Both the position numbers and the translations under genes were made by a program. The notes under the pieces are model-generated. The model did no database searches and was not told the origin of the DNA. It was given only the letters and a program-made list of their open reading frames with translations. Positions 43,445 to 51,308 of a stretch of DNA of 64,000 nucleotides are shown here, piece after piece (the stretch's first letter is position 1; every line of letters begins with the position of its first letter). This stretch comes from an uncultured Verrucomicrobia subdivision 3 bacterium. Lineage in GTDB: Bacteria; Verrucomicrobiota; Verrucomicrobiia; Limisphaerales; UBA11358. The stretch is taken from positions 62,001 through 126,000 of the forward strand of contig CAIQKM010000108.1 of the NCBI GenBank assembly GCA_903872345.1, in the 5' to 3' direction.

Positions 43445-44425
43445 ATGACCAAATTCTGGCAAGGCCGAAACGGGCGAATCCTCGTGGTGCTGCTGGCCGC
43501 CGCCGGGTACCTGATCTACCAGGCGGTTACCCAGTACTACCCGTTTTATAGCACCGAAACCAACATCCCCTACTGCGTGGTGGATGGCCAGACAGAGACG
43601 CTCAATGCCTTCCTGCCCGCCAAAACCGCCAAGCCCGTTCCGGCCTTGGTGGAAATCCATGGCGGCTGGTGGACGAGCGGCCAGGCCGCGACCGTGGCCC
43701 CGCGGCAAATGGTCAACCAGGGCGTGGCTTTCTTTTCAATCGAATATCGGCTGGGCCAGGCGGGCGGGTTTCCCCAAAGCATCCGGGACTGCCGGAATGC
43801 CATTCGGTTTCTCCGCAAAAATGCCGCGCGCTTCAACATTGATCCGGACCGGATGGATGTCATGGGCGGTTCGGCGGGCGGCCACTTAAGCCTGATGGTG
43901 GCCATGGTGCCGGAGGATTTCGACGATGGCGGACCGACCCCGGGGCTGGAGGGTGTCAGCGCGAAAGTGTCCGGCTGTTTCAGTTACATTCCGGCGACGG
44001 ATTTTCTGCGATTATGGGAGCAGGGGCCGTCCGATGTTGTTACCAATGCCAACGGGACAGTGTCCTTTCGAAATCCGGCCCCGAACATTCCCAATGACGC
44101 CCGCCCGCATTTACGCCTGCTGTTTCACGGGGTAATCCCGGATACCGCGGCGCACCGCGAACTGTACCAGCGGATGTGTCCCCTGGGTCAGGTGCGCAAG
44201 GATGTTCCGCCCTTGCTGATTTGCGACGGGGAAAAGGATCCGGTCATTCCCGGTTTGCAAGGCCGGGAGCTGTACGAAAAACTCCAGGCCGCCGGCGTGG
44301 ACGCCACCTATTGGATGACGAAGAACGGCGGACACACGTATCCTTACGGAGCCGGATTCAAAGACGTCCTGGGCGCCTTTCTGTTACGCACCCTGAAACC
44401 GGAACCGGCGGACGGCCAGCATTAA
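43445..44425 (+). CDS. Esterase/lipase-like alpha/beta hydrolase
   Basis: 326 residues from the ATG at 43445. One N-terminal membrane segment (ILVVLLAAAGYLIYQAV) may be an anchor. Hydrolase motifs are HGGWW (HGG oxyanion hole), MGGSAGGHLSL with the nucleophile Ser, DGEKDPVIPG with the Asp and NGGHTYPYG with the His. This matches the BD-FAE/carboxylesterase class that removes acetyl or feruloyl groups from glycans. Its neighbours are a beta-helix protein and a fucosidase, so deacetylation of a fucosylated or sulfated glycan is plausible. Confidence 0.87.
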   Translation: MTKFWQGRNGRILVVLLAAAGYLIYQAVTQYYPFYSTETNIPYCVVDGQTETLNAFLPAKTAKPVPALVEIHGGWWTSGQAATVAPRQMVNQGVAFFSIEYRLGQAGGFPQSIRDCRNAIRFLRKNAARFNIDPDRMDVMGGSAGGHLSLMVAMVPEDFDDGGPTPGLEGVSAKVSGCFSYIPATDFLRLWEQGPSDVVTNANGTVSFRNPAPNIPNDARPHLRLLFHGVIPDTAAHRELYQRMCPLGQVRKDVPPLLICDGEKDPVIPGLQGRELYEKLQAAGVDATYWMTKNGGHTYPYGAGFKDVLGAFLLRTLKPEPADGQH

Positions 44426-44434
44426 GCCTCCCGC

Positions 44435-45853
44435 TTACTCCACTGTCGAATCATTCAATTGCAATGTGATGACCGAAGCAATTGCGTTCGGCGCTTCCGA
44501 CGGCAAACCGATTATCGTGTTGCCTCCCTCAACGCTGACCGACTTCATTCCGTCCTGTGTAAGCAATGCCGCATCCCGAATTGAAATTCCCTTCAATTTC
44601 AGCCGGTCGGTGTCGGGCCAGCGAAACGCAATGATATAGGCGCGGTTCCCTTTGCGGGTGGCATATAGGCCGGCTGGCAATTCGGCGATGGGAAATGCCT
44701 TCGTGCCGTAAATCGCCTCGCCATTTACCTTCAGCCACGCGCCGATCCGATTTAGCCGCGACGTTTCCTCGGGTCGGATGCGGCCATTGGGTTCGGGTCC
44801 GATGTTCACCAGAAAATTACCGCTCATGGCGGCGCTGCGCGTGAGCAACTCACAAAGATATTGCGGCGTCTTCCAGCCGTTGCCGGTCCAAGTGCGGTGG
44901 TAACCCCAGGAATTTTCCGTCATGGTCATGCAAGATTCCCAGTCCGTGGCGGGCTGGGTTTCGGGCAGGCGACGCTCAAAGCCGGAATTGTAATCAGCAA
45001 TCGAATCATAGGCGCGGACGCGGTCGCCCAACACCAGCCCCGGACTCAGGCTGCGGCAATAGGCTTCCAGATCCTTGCCGATTTCCGGACGGGTTTTGTA
45101 GGAAGGATCCCAGCGGCCGTCAAACCAGAGGGTGGTGATGGGACCGTATTCGGTCAGCAGTTCCCTAAGCTGGCTTTTCATGTATTCGAGGTAGCGGGCG
45201 TAAGCCGCCTTGTCCCCCTCCGTTTTTATGGCCGCCCGGTAATCCGGGTTGTGCCAGTCGATGATTGAATAATAAAAGCCCACGTCTATGCCCTCGGCGC
45301 GCACGGCGTCGGCGAAAGGTTTCAGCAAATCTTTTTTATAGGGCGTGGACATCACATCGTAGTCGGTGAACTTGGAATCCCACAGGCAGAAGCCGTCATG
45401 ATGTTTGGTGGTGATGACCACATATTTTGCGCCGGCGGCTTTGAACTGTTTCGCCCAGGCCACGGGGTCATAGTTGGTGGGGTTGAATTGCGTCAGCAGC
45501 GCGTCGTAGTCCGGCTGGGAAATCTTGGCAAACGCCTTGATCCATTCGGCGGCGCCATGTACTTCCTTGCCCTGCCACCAGCCGCCCGGGACGGAATAAA
45601 CACCCCAGTGGACCATGATGCCAAACCGGTCGGCCCGCCATTTTTCCATGGCCGGATCGGTGCGCCGCACCCAGCCCTTGGTATCGGCTGCGGTAGTGTC
45701 ACCCAGGCTCTTGGCCAAGTTGGGCACACTGTTGGACTGGGCGCAGACGGGCGACGGCAGTTGAACCGCCAGCGCCGCCAGAATAATTCCAAGCCGCATC
45801 GGCTGAACTGCCCATGGCCACCAACCGGTAGCGATGGCCTTGATTCGCTTCAT
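44435..45853 (-). CDS. GH29 alpha-L-fucosidase
   Basis: 472 residues from the ATG at 45853 (upstream ATG codons at 45865 and 45904 exist). A signal-type segment (GIILAALAVQLPSPVCAQ) follows. GH29 motifs: WRADRFGIMVHWGVYSVPGGWW, AAGAKYVVITTKHHDGFCLWDSK, and the nucleophile region ITTLWFDGRWD. There is no C-terminal binding module, unlike the operon fucosidase. The two enzymes may act on different linkages. It converges on the esterase gene. Confidence 0.9.
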   Translation of the reverse strand: MKRIKAIATGWWPWAVQPMRLGIILAALAVQLPSPVCAQSNSVPNLAKSLGDTTAADTKGWVRRTDPAMEKWRADRFGIMVHWGVYSVPGGWWQGKEVHGAAEWIKAFAKISQPDYDALLTQFNPTNYDPVAWAKQFKAAGAKYVVITTKHHDGFCLWDSKFTDYDVMSTPYKKDLLKPFADAVRAEGIDVGFYYSIIDWHNPDYRAAIKTEGDKAAYARYLEYMKSQLRELLTEYGPITTLWFDGRWDPSYKTRPEIGKDLEAYCRSLSPGLVLGDRVRAYDSIADYNSGFERRLPETQPATDWESCMTMTENSWGYHRTWTGNGWKTPQYLCELLTRSAAMSGNFLVNIGPEPNGRIRPEETSRLNRIGAWLKVNGEAIYGTKAFPIAELPAGLYATRKGNRAYIIAFRWPDTDRLKLKGISIRDAALLTQDGMKSVSVEGGNTIIGLPSEAPNAIASVITLQLNDSTVE

Positions 45854-46256
45854 TTCAATTTGCATCACTGGTAAGGACGTCGCGCCACGGTTCGAGGTTT
45901 CCAATAACGCGAACCGCTGGCTCCGTAACCCGGCCTGGAACTGTTGGCTATTTCATATCTTCGCATCTTGATATTCTGTTTTAAGATACTGCACCCCCTC
46001 AAAGTATAAGTGGACGGTAACCTCGCACTTATGATATTCGTCTTACACGTTCGATGAAAACCTGTACCAACATATCGGCCATGATCCGGCTGGCGACCGT
46101 CGCGAGAGCGACCCTTCGCCCGCAGTCCGGTGTCGGTGGTATGTTTGCCATTGGTTCATCCACCCGCCTCGGGAATCCAACCCGGGGAAGTTGGCATCAG
46201 GATGAACGCATGACCGGCAGGTAAAGCGATAAACTTATCGCGAGGAAATTTTTCCA

Positions 46257-46286
46257 CCCTGCTTGTCGCGTGCAAGCAGGGTTTTT
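46257..46286 (+). terminator. Intrinsic terminator of a possible small RNA
   Basis: Perfect 9-bp stem CCCTGCTTG (46257-46265) and CAAGCAGGG (46273-46281), 7-base loop, then TTTTT. No coding gene on the plus strand ends nearby. Confidence 0.7.
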
Positions 46287-46598
46287 GTTTTTCAGTTACG
46301 ACTGATCGAAAATGAAACCGCACCACCATCCACCAGACCACCCTGACCGGGCGGACCGGACATCCCAAGAATGATGTCACCCGCCGCCAGATCAGTTAAG
46401 ACGCCGGGAAGCGATTGCTTCCCACCGTTGGGCTATGCCCACGGGGCGCGCATGCGCGCATGGCGATGGTGCCGGACACTTTTACATTTTAAGGGCTTCG
46501 CAGGAGGTGTGCCCCCAAACACCGAAACATCCGCCGTGAATCCGCGGGTTGGCATCGCCAGATGACCAAGAGGTGTTTGTTCTTTGTTGAAATGACCC

Positions 46599-46632
46599 GG
46601 GCCGGAAGTGCGAAATCACTTCCGGCCCTTTT
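46599..46632 (+). terminator. Strong hairpin with T run before the tRNA-like genes
   Basis: Perfect 12-bp stem GGGCCGGAAGTG (46599-46610) and CACTTCCGGCCC (46617-46628), six-base loop, then TTTT. It ends 46 bases before the first tRNA-like gene. Confidence 0.7.
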
Positions 46633-46677
46633 GCCAGCGTAAGGCTGGATTTCCATTTTTCACCGACCATTTTCGAC

Positions 46678-46751
46678 AGGCCGGGCGCCAGCTTGCGCGA
46701 CCGGGTCTCCAAATCCCAGTTCCCCCGGGGCGGCACCGGGACGGCTTGCCA
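46678..46751 (+). tRNA. tRNA-Trp-like gene, degenerate (anticodon CCA)
   Basis: 74 nt with encoded CCA. Acceptor AGGCCGG (46678-46684) pairs with ACGGCTT (46741-46747) at six of seven positions including a G-T; the discriminator is G, and the A1-T72 pair plus G73 are the identity elements of bacterial tRNA-Trp. The anticodon loop CTCCAAA (46707-46713) gives CCA, but only three of five stem pairs form. The T arm CCCGG/CCGGG has loop GGCGGCA instead of TTCGANT, and the D arm (GCGC/GCGC) has only six loop bases. It is either a real divergent tRNA or a decayed one. Confidence 0.45.
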
Positions 46752-46766
46752 TATTTGTAAATTGAC

Positions 46767-46844
46767 AGCGGGAAACTCGACCAGCGCACAGAGGTGAGCC
46801 TCATAAACTCATAGAGGTGGGTGCGACTCCCACTCCCGCGACCA
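46767..46844 (+). tRNA. tRNA-Met-like gene with T54-G55 T loop (anticodon CAT)
   Basis: 78 nt with encoded CCA and A73. Acceptor AGCGGGA (46767-46773) pairs with TCCCGCG (46834-46840) except A1/G72. Anticodon loop CTCATAA (46800-46806) gives CAT with four of five stem pairs. The T arm GTGGG/CCCAC is perfect, loop TGCGACT, with G where T55 (pseudouridine 55) should be. The D stem CTC/GAG has a 12-base loop (GACCAGCGCACA) without the GG dinucleotide. The loss of both elbow partners is shared with the other tRNA-like genes here. Confidence 0.6.
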
Positions 46845-47115
46845 CCCTCACCCCCAACGAAAGGAAACACATGCATACCCCCATCCACCGGCAAACCCCC
46901 TTGCGGTTTCGCCGCAGTTATAAACCCTGCCGGATCCTCCGCATCCGGCCAGTCACGAAGCTGCACTTCGTACCCTGCCCGATCAAAAACGGTTTTGGTT
47001 CCAAACCCGTCATCGTGGCGGCGGAATAAAACCGGCCCGGCCATCCCATTCACGATGGCCGGGCCAATCGGTGGCGATTGCCACCCCCTCCGCCAAACGC
47101 GGATACACACATCCT
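46845..47115 (+). promoter_or_regulatory. Structured leader upstream of rtcB
   Basis: 271 bases with a row of strong hairpins: GCCGGAT/ATCCGGC (46929-46949), ACGAAG/CTTCGT (46955-46971), an imperfect ten-pair stem near 46990-47011, a perfect 12-bp GGCCCGGCCATC/GATGGCCGGGCC (47034-47065) and GGTGGC/GCCACC (47070-47085). The last ends 30 bases before the rtcB start. They may be a regulatory leader or processing sites. No known riboswitch is recognised. Confidence 0.5.
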
Positions 47116-48246
47116 ATGAATACCTTAACCCCCACCCGCACCCGCCTTATCGCCTCCGCCAAATCCTGGATCGAAGGCGAAGCGGTGCGGCAGCTCTATG
47201 CCACGGCCCAATTCGACGACATGCGGCAGGCCGTCGGCTTTCCCGACCTGCACCCCGGCAAAGGCGGACCGGTCGGCGCCGCCTTTGTCACGGCCGGCCG
47301 CCTTTACCCGCATCTCATCGGCGGCGATATCGGCTGCGGCATGGCCCTCTTCCAGACGAACCTCGTCCGCCGCGACGCCAAGCTGGATCGCTGGGCCACG
47401 CTGTACTTCCACCTCGAACATCCGTGGGACGAAGACATCGGCAATTATCTCGCCGCCTGCGGACTGGCCTCCACCGCCTTTGACACCGACCTCGGCACCA
47501 TCGGCGGCGGCAATCACTTCGCCGAGATCCAAGCCGTGGAAACCGTTCACAATGCCACCGCCTTCCGCCAGACCGGTCTGGGCAAAGATCAACTCGTGAT
47601 GCTCGTCCACAGCGGATCACGCGGCCTGGGCGAATCTATCCTGCGGGCGCACGTCAGCGTGCATCGCGGCGAAGGGGTGGCGGCGGAATCGCCCGCCGGC
47701 GTGGAGTATCTGCGCGAACACGACTACGCCCTCCGCTGGGCTCAGGCGAATCGCGCGCTCATTGCCCAACGTTTCGCCCACCGCCTCGGTGCCGAGGCCG
47801 GCCTGCTCTGGGACGGCTGCCATAACAGCCTCACCCCGCGTGAACACGATGGCGAAACCATGTGGGTCCATCGGAAAGGTGCGGTCGCCAGTGAAGCCCC
47901 GTATCTCATGATCCCCGGCTCACGCGGCACGCTCAGTTACCTCGTGCAACCCACCGGCGACGGTGCCAGTCACGCCTGGTCGCTGGCCCACGGGGCCGGA
48001 CGCAAATGGACCCGCAGTGCCAGCCGCCAGCGCATGCGCGAACGCTTCCGCGTGAGCGAACTGGCGCAGACCCCGCTCGGCGGCCGCGTCATCTGCGAAG
48101 CCCGCGACCTGCTGTACGAGGAAGCCCCCGCCGCGTACAAAAACATCGAGACCGTGATTCAGGATCTGGTCGATGCCGGGCTCGTATCCGTCATCGCCAC
48201 GTTCCGCCCACTGCTCACGTACAAGACGCGCATCGACCGGCGGTGA
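47116..48246 (+). CDS. rtcB: RtcB-family RNA-splicing ligase
   Basis: 376 residues, shorter than the classical 400-480-residue RtcB and close to the RtcB2/release-factor-H-coupled branch. The metal-binding and nucleotidylation motifs are visible: IGGDIGCGMALF, IGGGNHFAEI, HSGSRGLGE, MIPGSRGTLSYLV and the guanylated His in LAHGAGRKWTRS. RtcB joins 2',3'-cyclic-phosphate and 5'-OH RNA ends, repairing cleaved tRNAs or rRNA. Here it lies between two groups of tRNA-like genes, with no RtcR, archease or PrfH next to it. The gene ends two bases from the convergent gene at 48248. Confidence 0.92.
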   Translation: MNTLTPTRTRLIASAKSWIEGEAVRQLYATAQFDDMRQAVGFPDLHPGKGGPVGAAFVTAGRLYPHLIGGDIGCGMALFQTNLVRRDAKLDRWATLYFHLEHPWDEDIGNYLAACGLASTAFDTDLGTIGGGNHFAEIQAVETVHNATAFRQTGLGKDQLVMLVHSGSRGLGESILRAHVSVHRGEGVAAESPAGVEYLREHDYALRWAQANRALIAQRFAHRLGAEAGLLWDGCHNSLTPREHDGETMWVHRKGAVASEAPYLMIPGSRGTLSYLVQPTGDGASHAWSLAHGAGRKWTRSASRQRMRERFRVSELAQTPLGGRVICEARDLLYEEAPAAYKNIETVIQDLVDAGLVSVIATFRPLLTYKTRIDRR

Positions 48247-48247
48247 G

Positions 48248-48916
48248 TCAGGCCTCGTGGTCTGATTCCCGCCACTTCTTCCTGAGTACGGCGAGCAAAA
48301 AGTCCAATCGTCTCTCCGTAACACCGGCTGCAAAATTTAGGCACCTGGCGCCGTAAAAGGTGATTTGTTGCAAATCCCGGCCACGCGGGGTCGTTTTTTG
48401 CGTGCGCCGGATTTCAGATACGCCCCGCCAGTCAAACTGGCGTCGCCAGCCGATGGATCCGACGCCAGTGAATACCGAGCCGTTATTGCCATCAACCGTC
48501 ACGGTGACTTTACCGTAAACTGACATGATCGCCATGCAGCCAAAGACAACAACAATCAAAAGATGAAGCAAGTCCGTCAATAACCCGTTCGCGTTAAAAT
48601 TCCCATGTCGGTCAAGGGGGGAATATATCTCGCTGGGGAAGATTCCCAACGTCACACAAAATAATGGTATCAAAATTAGAGCGATGAAGGAACGGGTGGA
48701 AACTCCCGCTTCAAACCCGCTGGCAGATGTTTCCCTGTACCAGGCTCCGGCTGGCGGATACCGCAAGTCGCAATTTTCCACCCGGGTGTCATCAAGCAAT
48801 CCGGCAAAACTCCAGGTCCGGCCGCATTGACGGCATACGCCGAAATCGGCGGCGACGTTTACATCTGCCAGCAAAATTTCCGCCCGGCATTTCGGACAGT
48901 TAATTTTAGAACTCAC
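48248..48916 (-). CDS. Zinc-ribbon membrane protein of unknown function
   Basis: 222 residues. An N-terminal zinc ribbon (CPKCRAEILLADVNVAADFGVCRQCG) is followed by two hydrophobic segments (about 75-98 and 115-138) and a C-terminal cytoplasmic or beta-rich domain (FDWRGVSEIRRTQKTTPRGRDLQQITFYG). It is not recognised. It starts 47 bases from the first downstream tRNA-like gene and is divergent from it. Confidence 0.7.
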   Translation of the reverse strand: MSSKINCPKCRAEILLADVNVAADFGVCRQCGRTWSFAGLLDDTRVENCDLRYPPAGAWYRETSASGFEAGVSTRSFIALILIPLFCVTLGIFPSEIYSPLDRHGNFNANGLLTDLLHLLIVVVFGCMAIMSVYGKVTVTVDGNNGSVFTGVGSIGWRRQFDWRGVSEIRRTQKTTPRGRDLQQITFYGARCLNFAAGVTERRLDFLLAVLRKKWRESDHEA

Positions 48917-48963
48917 GCTTCGGAGTTAAGAAAAAAATACCCGCCGGTGCAATCGAATTTTTT

Positions 48964-49042
48964 GTCCGCGTCGCTTAGTGAGATTCAGCGTACCACCGAG
49001 CGAAGGTGGAAGCCGCAGGTGACATTCCTGTCACGGACGCCA
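48964..49042 (+). tRNA. tRNA-Arg-like gene (loop GAGCGAA, position GCG)
   Basis: 79 nt with encoded CCA and G73. Acceptor GTCCGCG (48964-48970) and CACGGAC (49032-49038) pair at six of seven. The anticodon stem CCACC/GGTGG is perfect (48993-48997 and 49005-49009), and the loop GAGCGAA would put GCG at 34-36, but U33 is A. The T arm GCAGG/CCTGT forms five pairs (one G-T), loop TGACATT. The D stem CGCT/AGCG has an 11-base loop (TAGTGAGATTC) without GG. The unusual position 33 makes decoding doubtful. Confidence 0.5.
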
Positions 49043-49048
49043 AAGCTT

Positions 49049-49123
49049 CAGGATTGTGGTGTAATCGTAGCATCTCTCCCTGTGAAGGAGACGGTCCGGG
49101 TGCAAGTCCCGGCTTCCTGACCA
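49049..49123 (+). tRNA. tRNA-His-like gene with T54-G55 T loop (anticodon GTG)
   Basis: 75 nt with encoded CCA, starting six bases after the preceding CCA. Acceptor CAGGATT (49049-49055) pairs with CTTCCTG (49113-49119) over five outer pairs. The anticodon arm TCTCC/GGAGA is perfect with loop CTGTGAA (49080-49086), giving GTG. The T arm CCGGG/CCCGG is perfect, loop TGCAAGT. The D stem GGTG/CATC has a nine-base loop TAATCGTAG without GG. The G-1:C73 pair of normal tRNA-His is absent (A73). Confidence 0.6.
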
Positions 49124-49131
49124 ATCAATTC

Positions 49132-49206
49132 ATCCCGTTGGCCGAGCAGTTCAGGCGGCGGCCTGCAAAGCCGCAAAGGCTGGTGCGACTCCAGCACGGG
49201 ATTCCA
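49132..49206 (+). tRNA. tRNA-Cys-like gene with T54-G55 T loop (anticodon GCA)
   Basis: 75 nt with encoded CCA and T73, the Cys identity base. Acceptor ATCCCGT/ACGGGAT (49132-49138 and 49196-49202), D stem GCC/GGC, anticodon stem GCGGC/GCCGC and T stem GCTGG/CCAGC are all fully paired. The anticodon loop CTGCAAA (49163-49169) gives GCA. The T loop is TGCGACT and the D loop is GAGCAGTTCA, so T54-T55 and G18-G19 are both replaced. This is the cleanest member of the group and argues that the others are not just decay. Confidence 0.8.
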
Positions 49207-49329
49207 GTTTGTGACCGAACAACCCAGTTTAATAATATCAGCGCCAACCGTGAATTTTTATTGATACCTTGGCCGGATCACCTATTTATTTTTTGTGATC
49301 AAATTTTCTGGTTCAACCGGAATGACGCG

Positions 49330-50049
49330 ATGAAACCCACCACGGAGAATTTCCGCTGGATCATCGGGATCTGTACTGCGGTCAGCCTCGGGCTGATTGT
49401 TGTTTCGCTGGGATGCTGGGGTGCGCGGGAGGTTCGCAACGATCTCAGTGAAGCCATCCCGCTCATCGGTGCCGGTGCCGTCTGGCTGTTGGCCGCTCGT
49501 TGCCTGTTTCCCTGGCTGGGGCTTGATATTCGTGATGATGCGTTGGAACGAAAAAATCCGGCGGCGCTGATTTCCCTCTGCGGGGCGCTGTTGGCCGTAG
49601 CGATCATCTATGCCGGTGGCAATCTGGGCGAAGGTCCGTCCATCTCGGAAAACTTTTTCTCCGCCGGGCTGGGCACGGCCATTTGGTTATTGCTGTGGCT
49701 GCTCCTGGAGCTTGGGGCACGGGTTTCCGTTTCGATTGCCGAGGAGCGCGATCTGGCGGCGGGCATCCGGCTCGCCGGATTTCTACTGGCCGGCGGCGGC
49801 ATTCTGGGCCGGGCCATCGCAGGTGACTGGCACTCGGCATCCGCCACGCTATATGATTGCTTCCATGATGGCTGGCCGGTGGCGATCCTCCTGGTAATCG
49901 CTTTGCCGGTCGAATGGTGGTTGCGACCCAGCCGGCGGAATCCGTTTCCGAACTGGCCTGCCGGCGGTTTGATCCCCGCCCTGGCTTATCTCGCATTGGC
50001 GGGTATGTGGTTGCACCACCTTGGGCCTTGGGAAGGTATGCCGAAATGA
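49330..50049 (+). CDS. DUF350-like membrane protein
   Basis: 239 residues from the ATG at 49330, with about seven hydrophobic segments. The ERKNPAALISLCGALLAVAIIYAGGN and ERDLAAGIRLAGFLLAGGGILGRAIAGDW repeats are typical of DUF350, such as E. coli YjfL. In E. coli, yjfL lies with yjfC, a glutathionylspermidine-synthase-like gene; the same pairing occurs here. It overlaps the next gene by four bases and lies 124 bases after the last tRNA-like gene. Confidence 0.75.
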   Translation: MKPTTENFRWIIGICTAVSLGLIVVSLGCWGAREVRNDLSEAIPLIGAGAVWLLAARCLFPWLGLDIRDDALERKNPAALISLCGALLAVAIIYAGGNLGEGPSISENFFSAGLGTAIWLLLWLLLELGARVSVSIAEERDLAAGIRLAGFLLAGGGILGRAIAGDWHSASATLYDCFHDGWPVAILLVIALPVEWWLRPSRRNPFPNWPAGGLIPALAYLALAGMWLHHLGPWEGMPK

Positions 50050-51308
50050 ACGCCACCCTCCTGGATTTGCCACCGGTCACTCAAATGTTACCGGCCAATG
50101 ATCTGTGGGCTGAGCGCGCCTTGGATCCCGCCGCCTTCAATGCGGTGCGCCGCCGTGCGTTGTTGAACGGCTGCAAATGGGATGCCCAGGTGGGCGACAC
50201 CTGCACCCTGGCTCCCTTTCCGCTGGTGATGAAACGTTCGGTCTGGAAGCAGCTCGCCGCGCAGGCCGAGGCACTGGCCACCGAGGCCGCCGCCGCCGAA
50301 CGGGAAATTTCCCGCCGCCCCGATTTGCTGGCCCGCCTGGGTCTGCCATCGGCATTGCGGCAGGTGCTCGCGCAAGACGCTCCGCTTACCCCGGCTGCGG
50401 GACGCATCATCCGGTTTGATTTTCATCTGACCACCGGGGGCTGGCGCATCTCCGAAGCGAACAGCGATGTCCCGGGCGGCTTCACCGAAGCCTCCCACTT
50501 CACCGCGCTGATGGCAGAACACTTTCCGGATTTGACCATGGCCGGTAATCCGGGTGCAATCTGGACGGATGCCCTGGCCAACGCCGCCGGCCCTGGCGGC
50601 AATATCGCCCTGCTCGCCGCCCCGGGTTTCATGGAAGACCAGCAAGTTGTTTCGTTCCTGGCCTCATGTTTGCAAACGCGCGGCTGCCGGCCGCATCTGG
50701 CCCGGCCGGAACAAATCTTTTGGCAAGATGGCCAAGCCCGGCTGGCAACTTCCGGTTATGCCGGCCCGCTGGATGCCATCGTCCGTTTTTATCAGGCCGA
50801 GTGGCTCGCGCGTCTGCCCGAAGCCACCGGCTGGAAATGTTTTTTCCGAAATGGCCGGACGCCCGTCACCAATCCGGCGCTGGCCGTCATTTCCGAAAGC
50901 AAACGCTTTCCTCTAACGTGGCCTGATCTGACAACCGCCTTACCCACTTGGCGGGCTTTGCTGCCGGAAACCCGCCATCCCCGCGAGGTTCCTTGGGGTC
51001 GCTCGGATGACTGGTTGCTCAAAACAGCCATGTGCAATACTGGCGATACCGTGAGTCACCGAGCATGGATGAGTTCTCACGACTGGTTGAAAACCAGCCT
51101 GTCAGCGCGGTTTTTCCCAGAGAACTGGGTGGCGCAACGGCGCTTTGAATCCCTGCCACTCGCCACCTCGATGGGTTCGCGCCATGCCTGTATCGGCATT
51201 TACACCGTAAATGGAAAAGCTGCGGGTGCCTATGCGCGCCTCTCGGAAAAACCCGTCATCAATTACGCGGCGGTGGACGTCGCCCTGTTGCTGGAAAACT
51301 ATGAATAA
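50046..51308 (+). CDS. Glutathionylspermidine-synthase-like ATP-grasp protein
   Basis: 420 residues from the ATG at 50046. The GSP-synthase-type segments are RFDFHLTTGGWRISEANSDVPGGFTEASHF near residue 120 and the C-terminal GSRHACIGIYTVNGKAAGAYARLSEKPVINYAAVDVALLLE. ATP-grasp enzymes of this family form amide bonds between a carboxylate and an amine, as in glutathionylspermidine synthesis; many homologues have unknown substrates. It is in an operon with a DUF350 protein and an uncharacterised partner. Confidence 0.82.
   Translation: MNATLLDLPPVTQMLPANDLWAERALDPAAFNAVRRRALLNGCKWDAQVGDTCTLAPFPLVMKRSVWKQLAAQAEALATEAAAAEREISRRPDLLARLGLPSALRQVLAQDAPLTPAAGRIIRFDFHLTTGGWRISEANSDVPGGFTEASHFTALMAEHFPDLTMAGNPGAIWTDALANAAGPGGNIALLAAPGFMEDQQVVSFLASCLQTRGCRPHLARPEQIFWQDGQARLATSGYAGPLDAIVRFYQAEWLARLPEATGWKCFFRNGRTPVTNPALAVISESKRFPLTWPDLTTALPTWRALLPETRHPREVPWGRSDDWLLKTAMCNTGDTVSHRAWMSSHDWLKTSLSARFFPENWVAQRRFESLPLATSMGSRHACIGIYTVNGKAAGAYARLSEKPVINYAAVDVALLLENYE

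Larger units (their letters stand above)
45854..46677. other. Noncoding region with hairpins and two terminators
   Basis: 824 bases without a supportable ORF. Besides the two terminator hairpins annotated separately it holds GCGATAA/TTATCGC (about 46227-46242) and other short palindromes. A 7-bp outer stem TTCATCC/GGATGAA encloses a TCGGG/CCCGG hairpin at about 46156-46208. Intrinsic terminators at 46257 and 46599 without genes before them suggest one or two unannotated small RNAs. No matching family is recognised. Confidence 0.5.

Noticed and set aside
46156..46208. A further tRNA-like gene: TTCATCC/GGATGAA stem with a TCGGG/CCCGG hairpin
   Set aside because: The enclosed segment is only about 38 bases, without T arm, U33 or CCA; it is a stem-loop at best.
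46461..46568. Possible long-arm tRNA ending in CCA at 46566
   Set aside because: TGGCGAT/ATCGCCA can pair, but no T arm or anticodon arm could be built, so I left it as noncoding.
47041..47095. tRNA-like candidate ending CCA before rtcB
   Set aside because: The only hairpin has a four-base loop, and no matching 5' acceptor strand exists.
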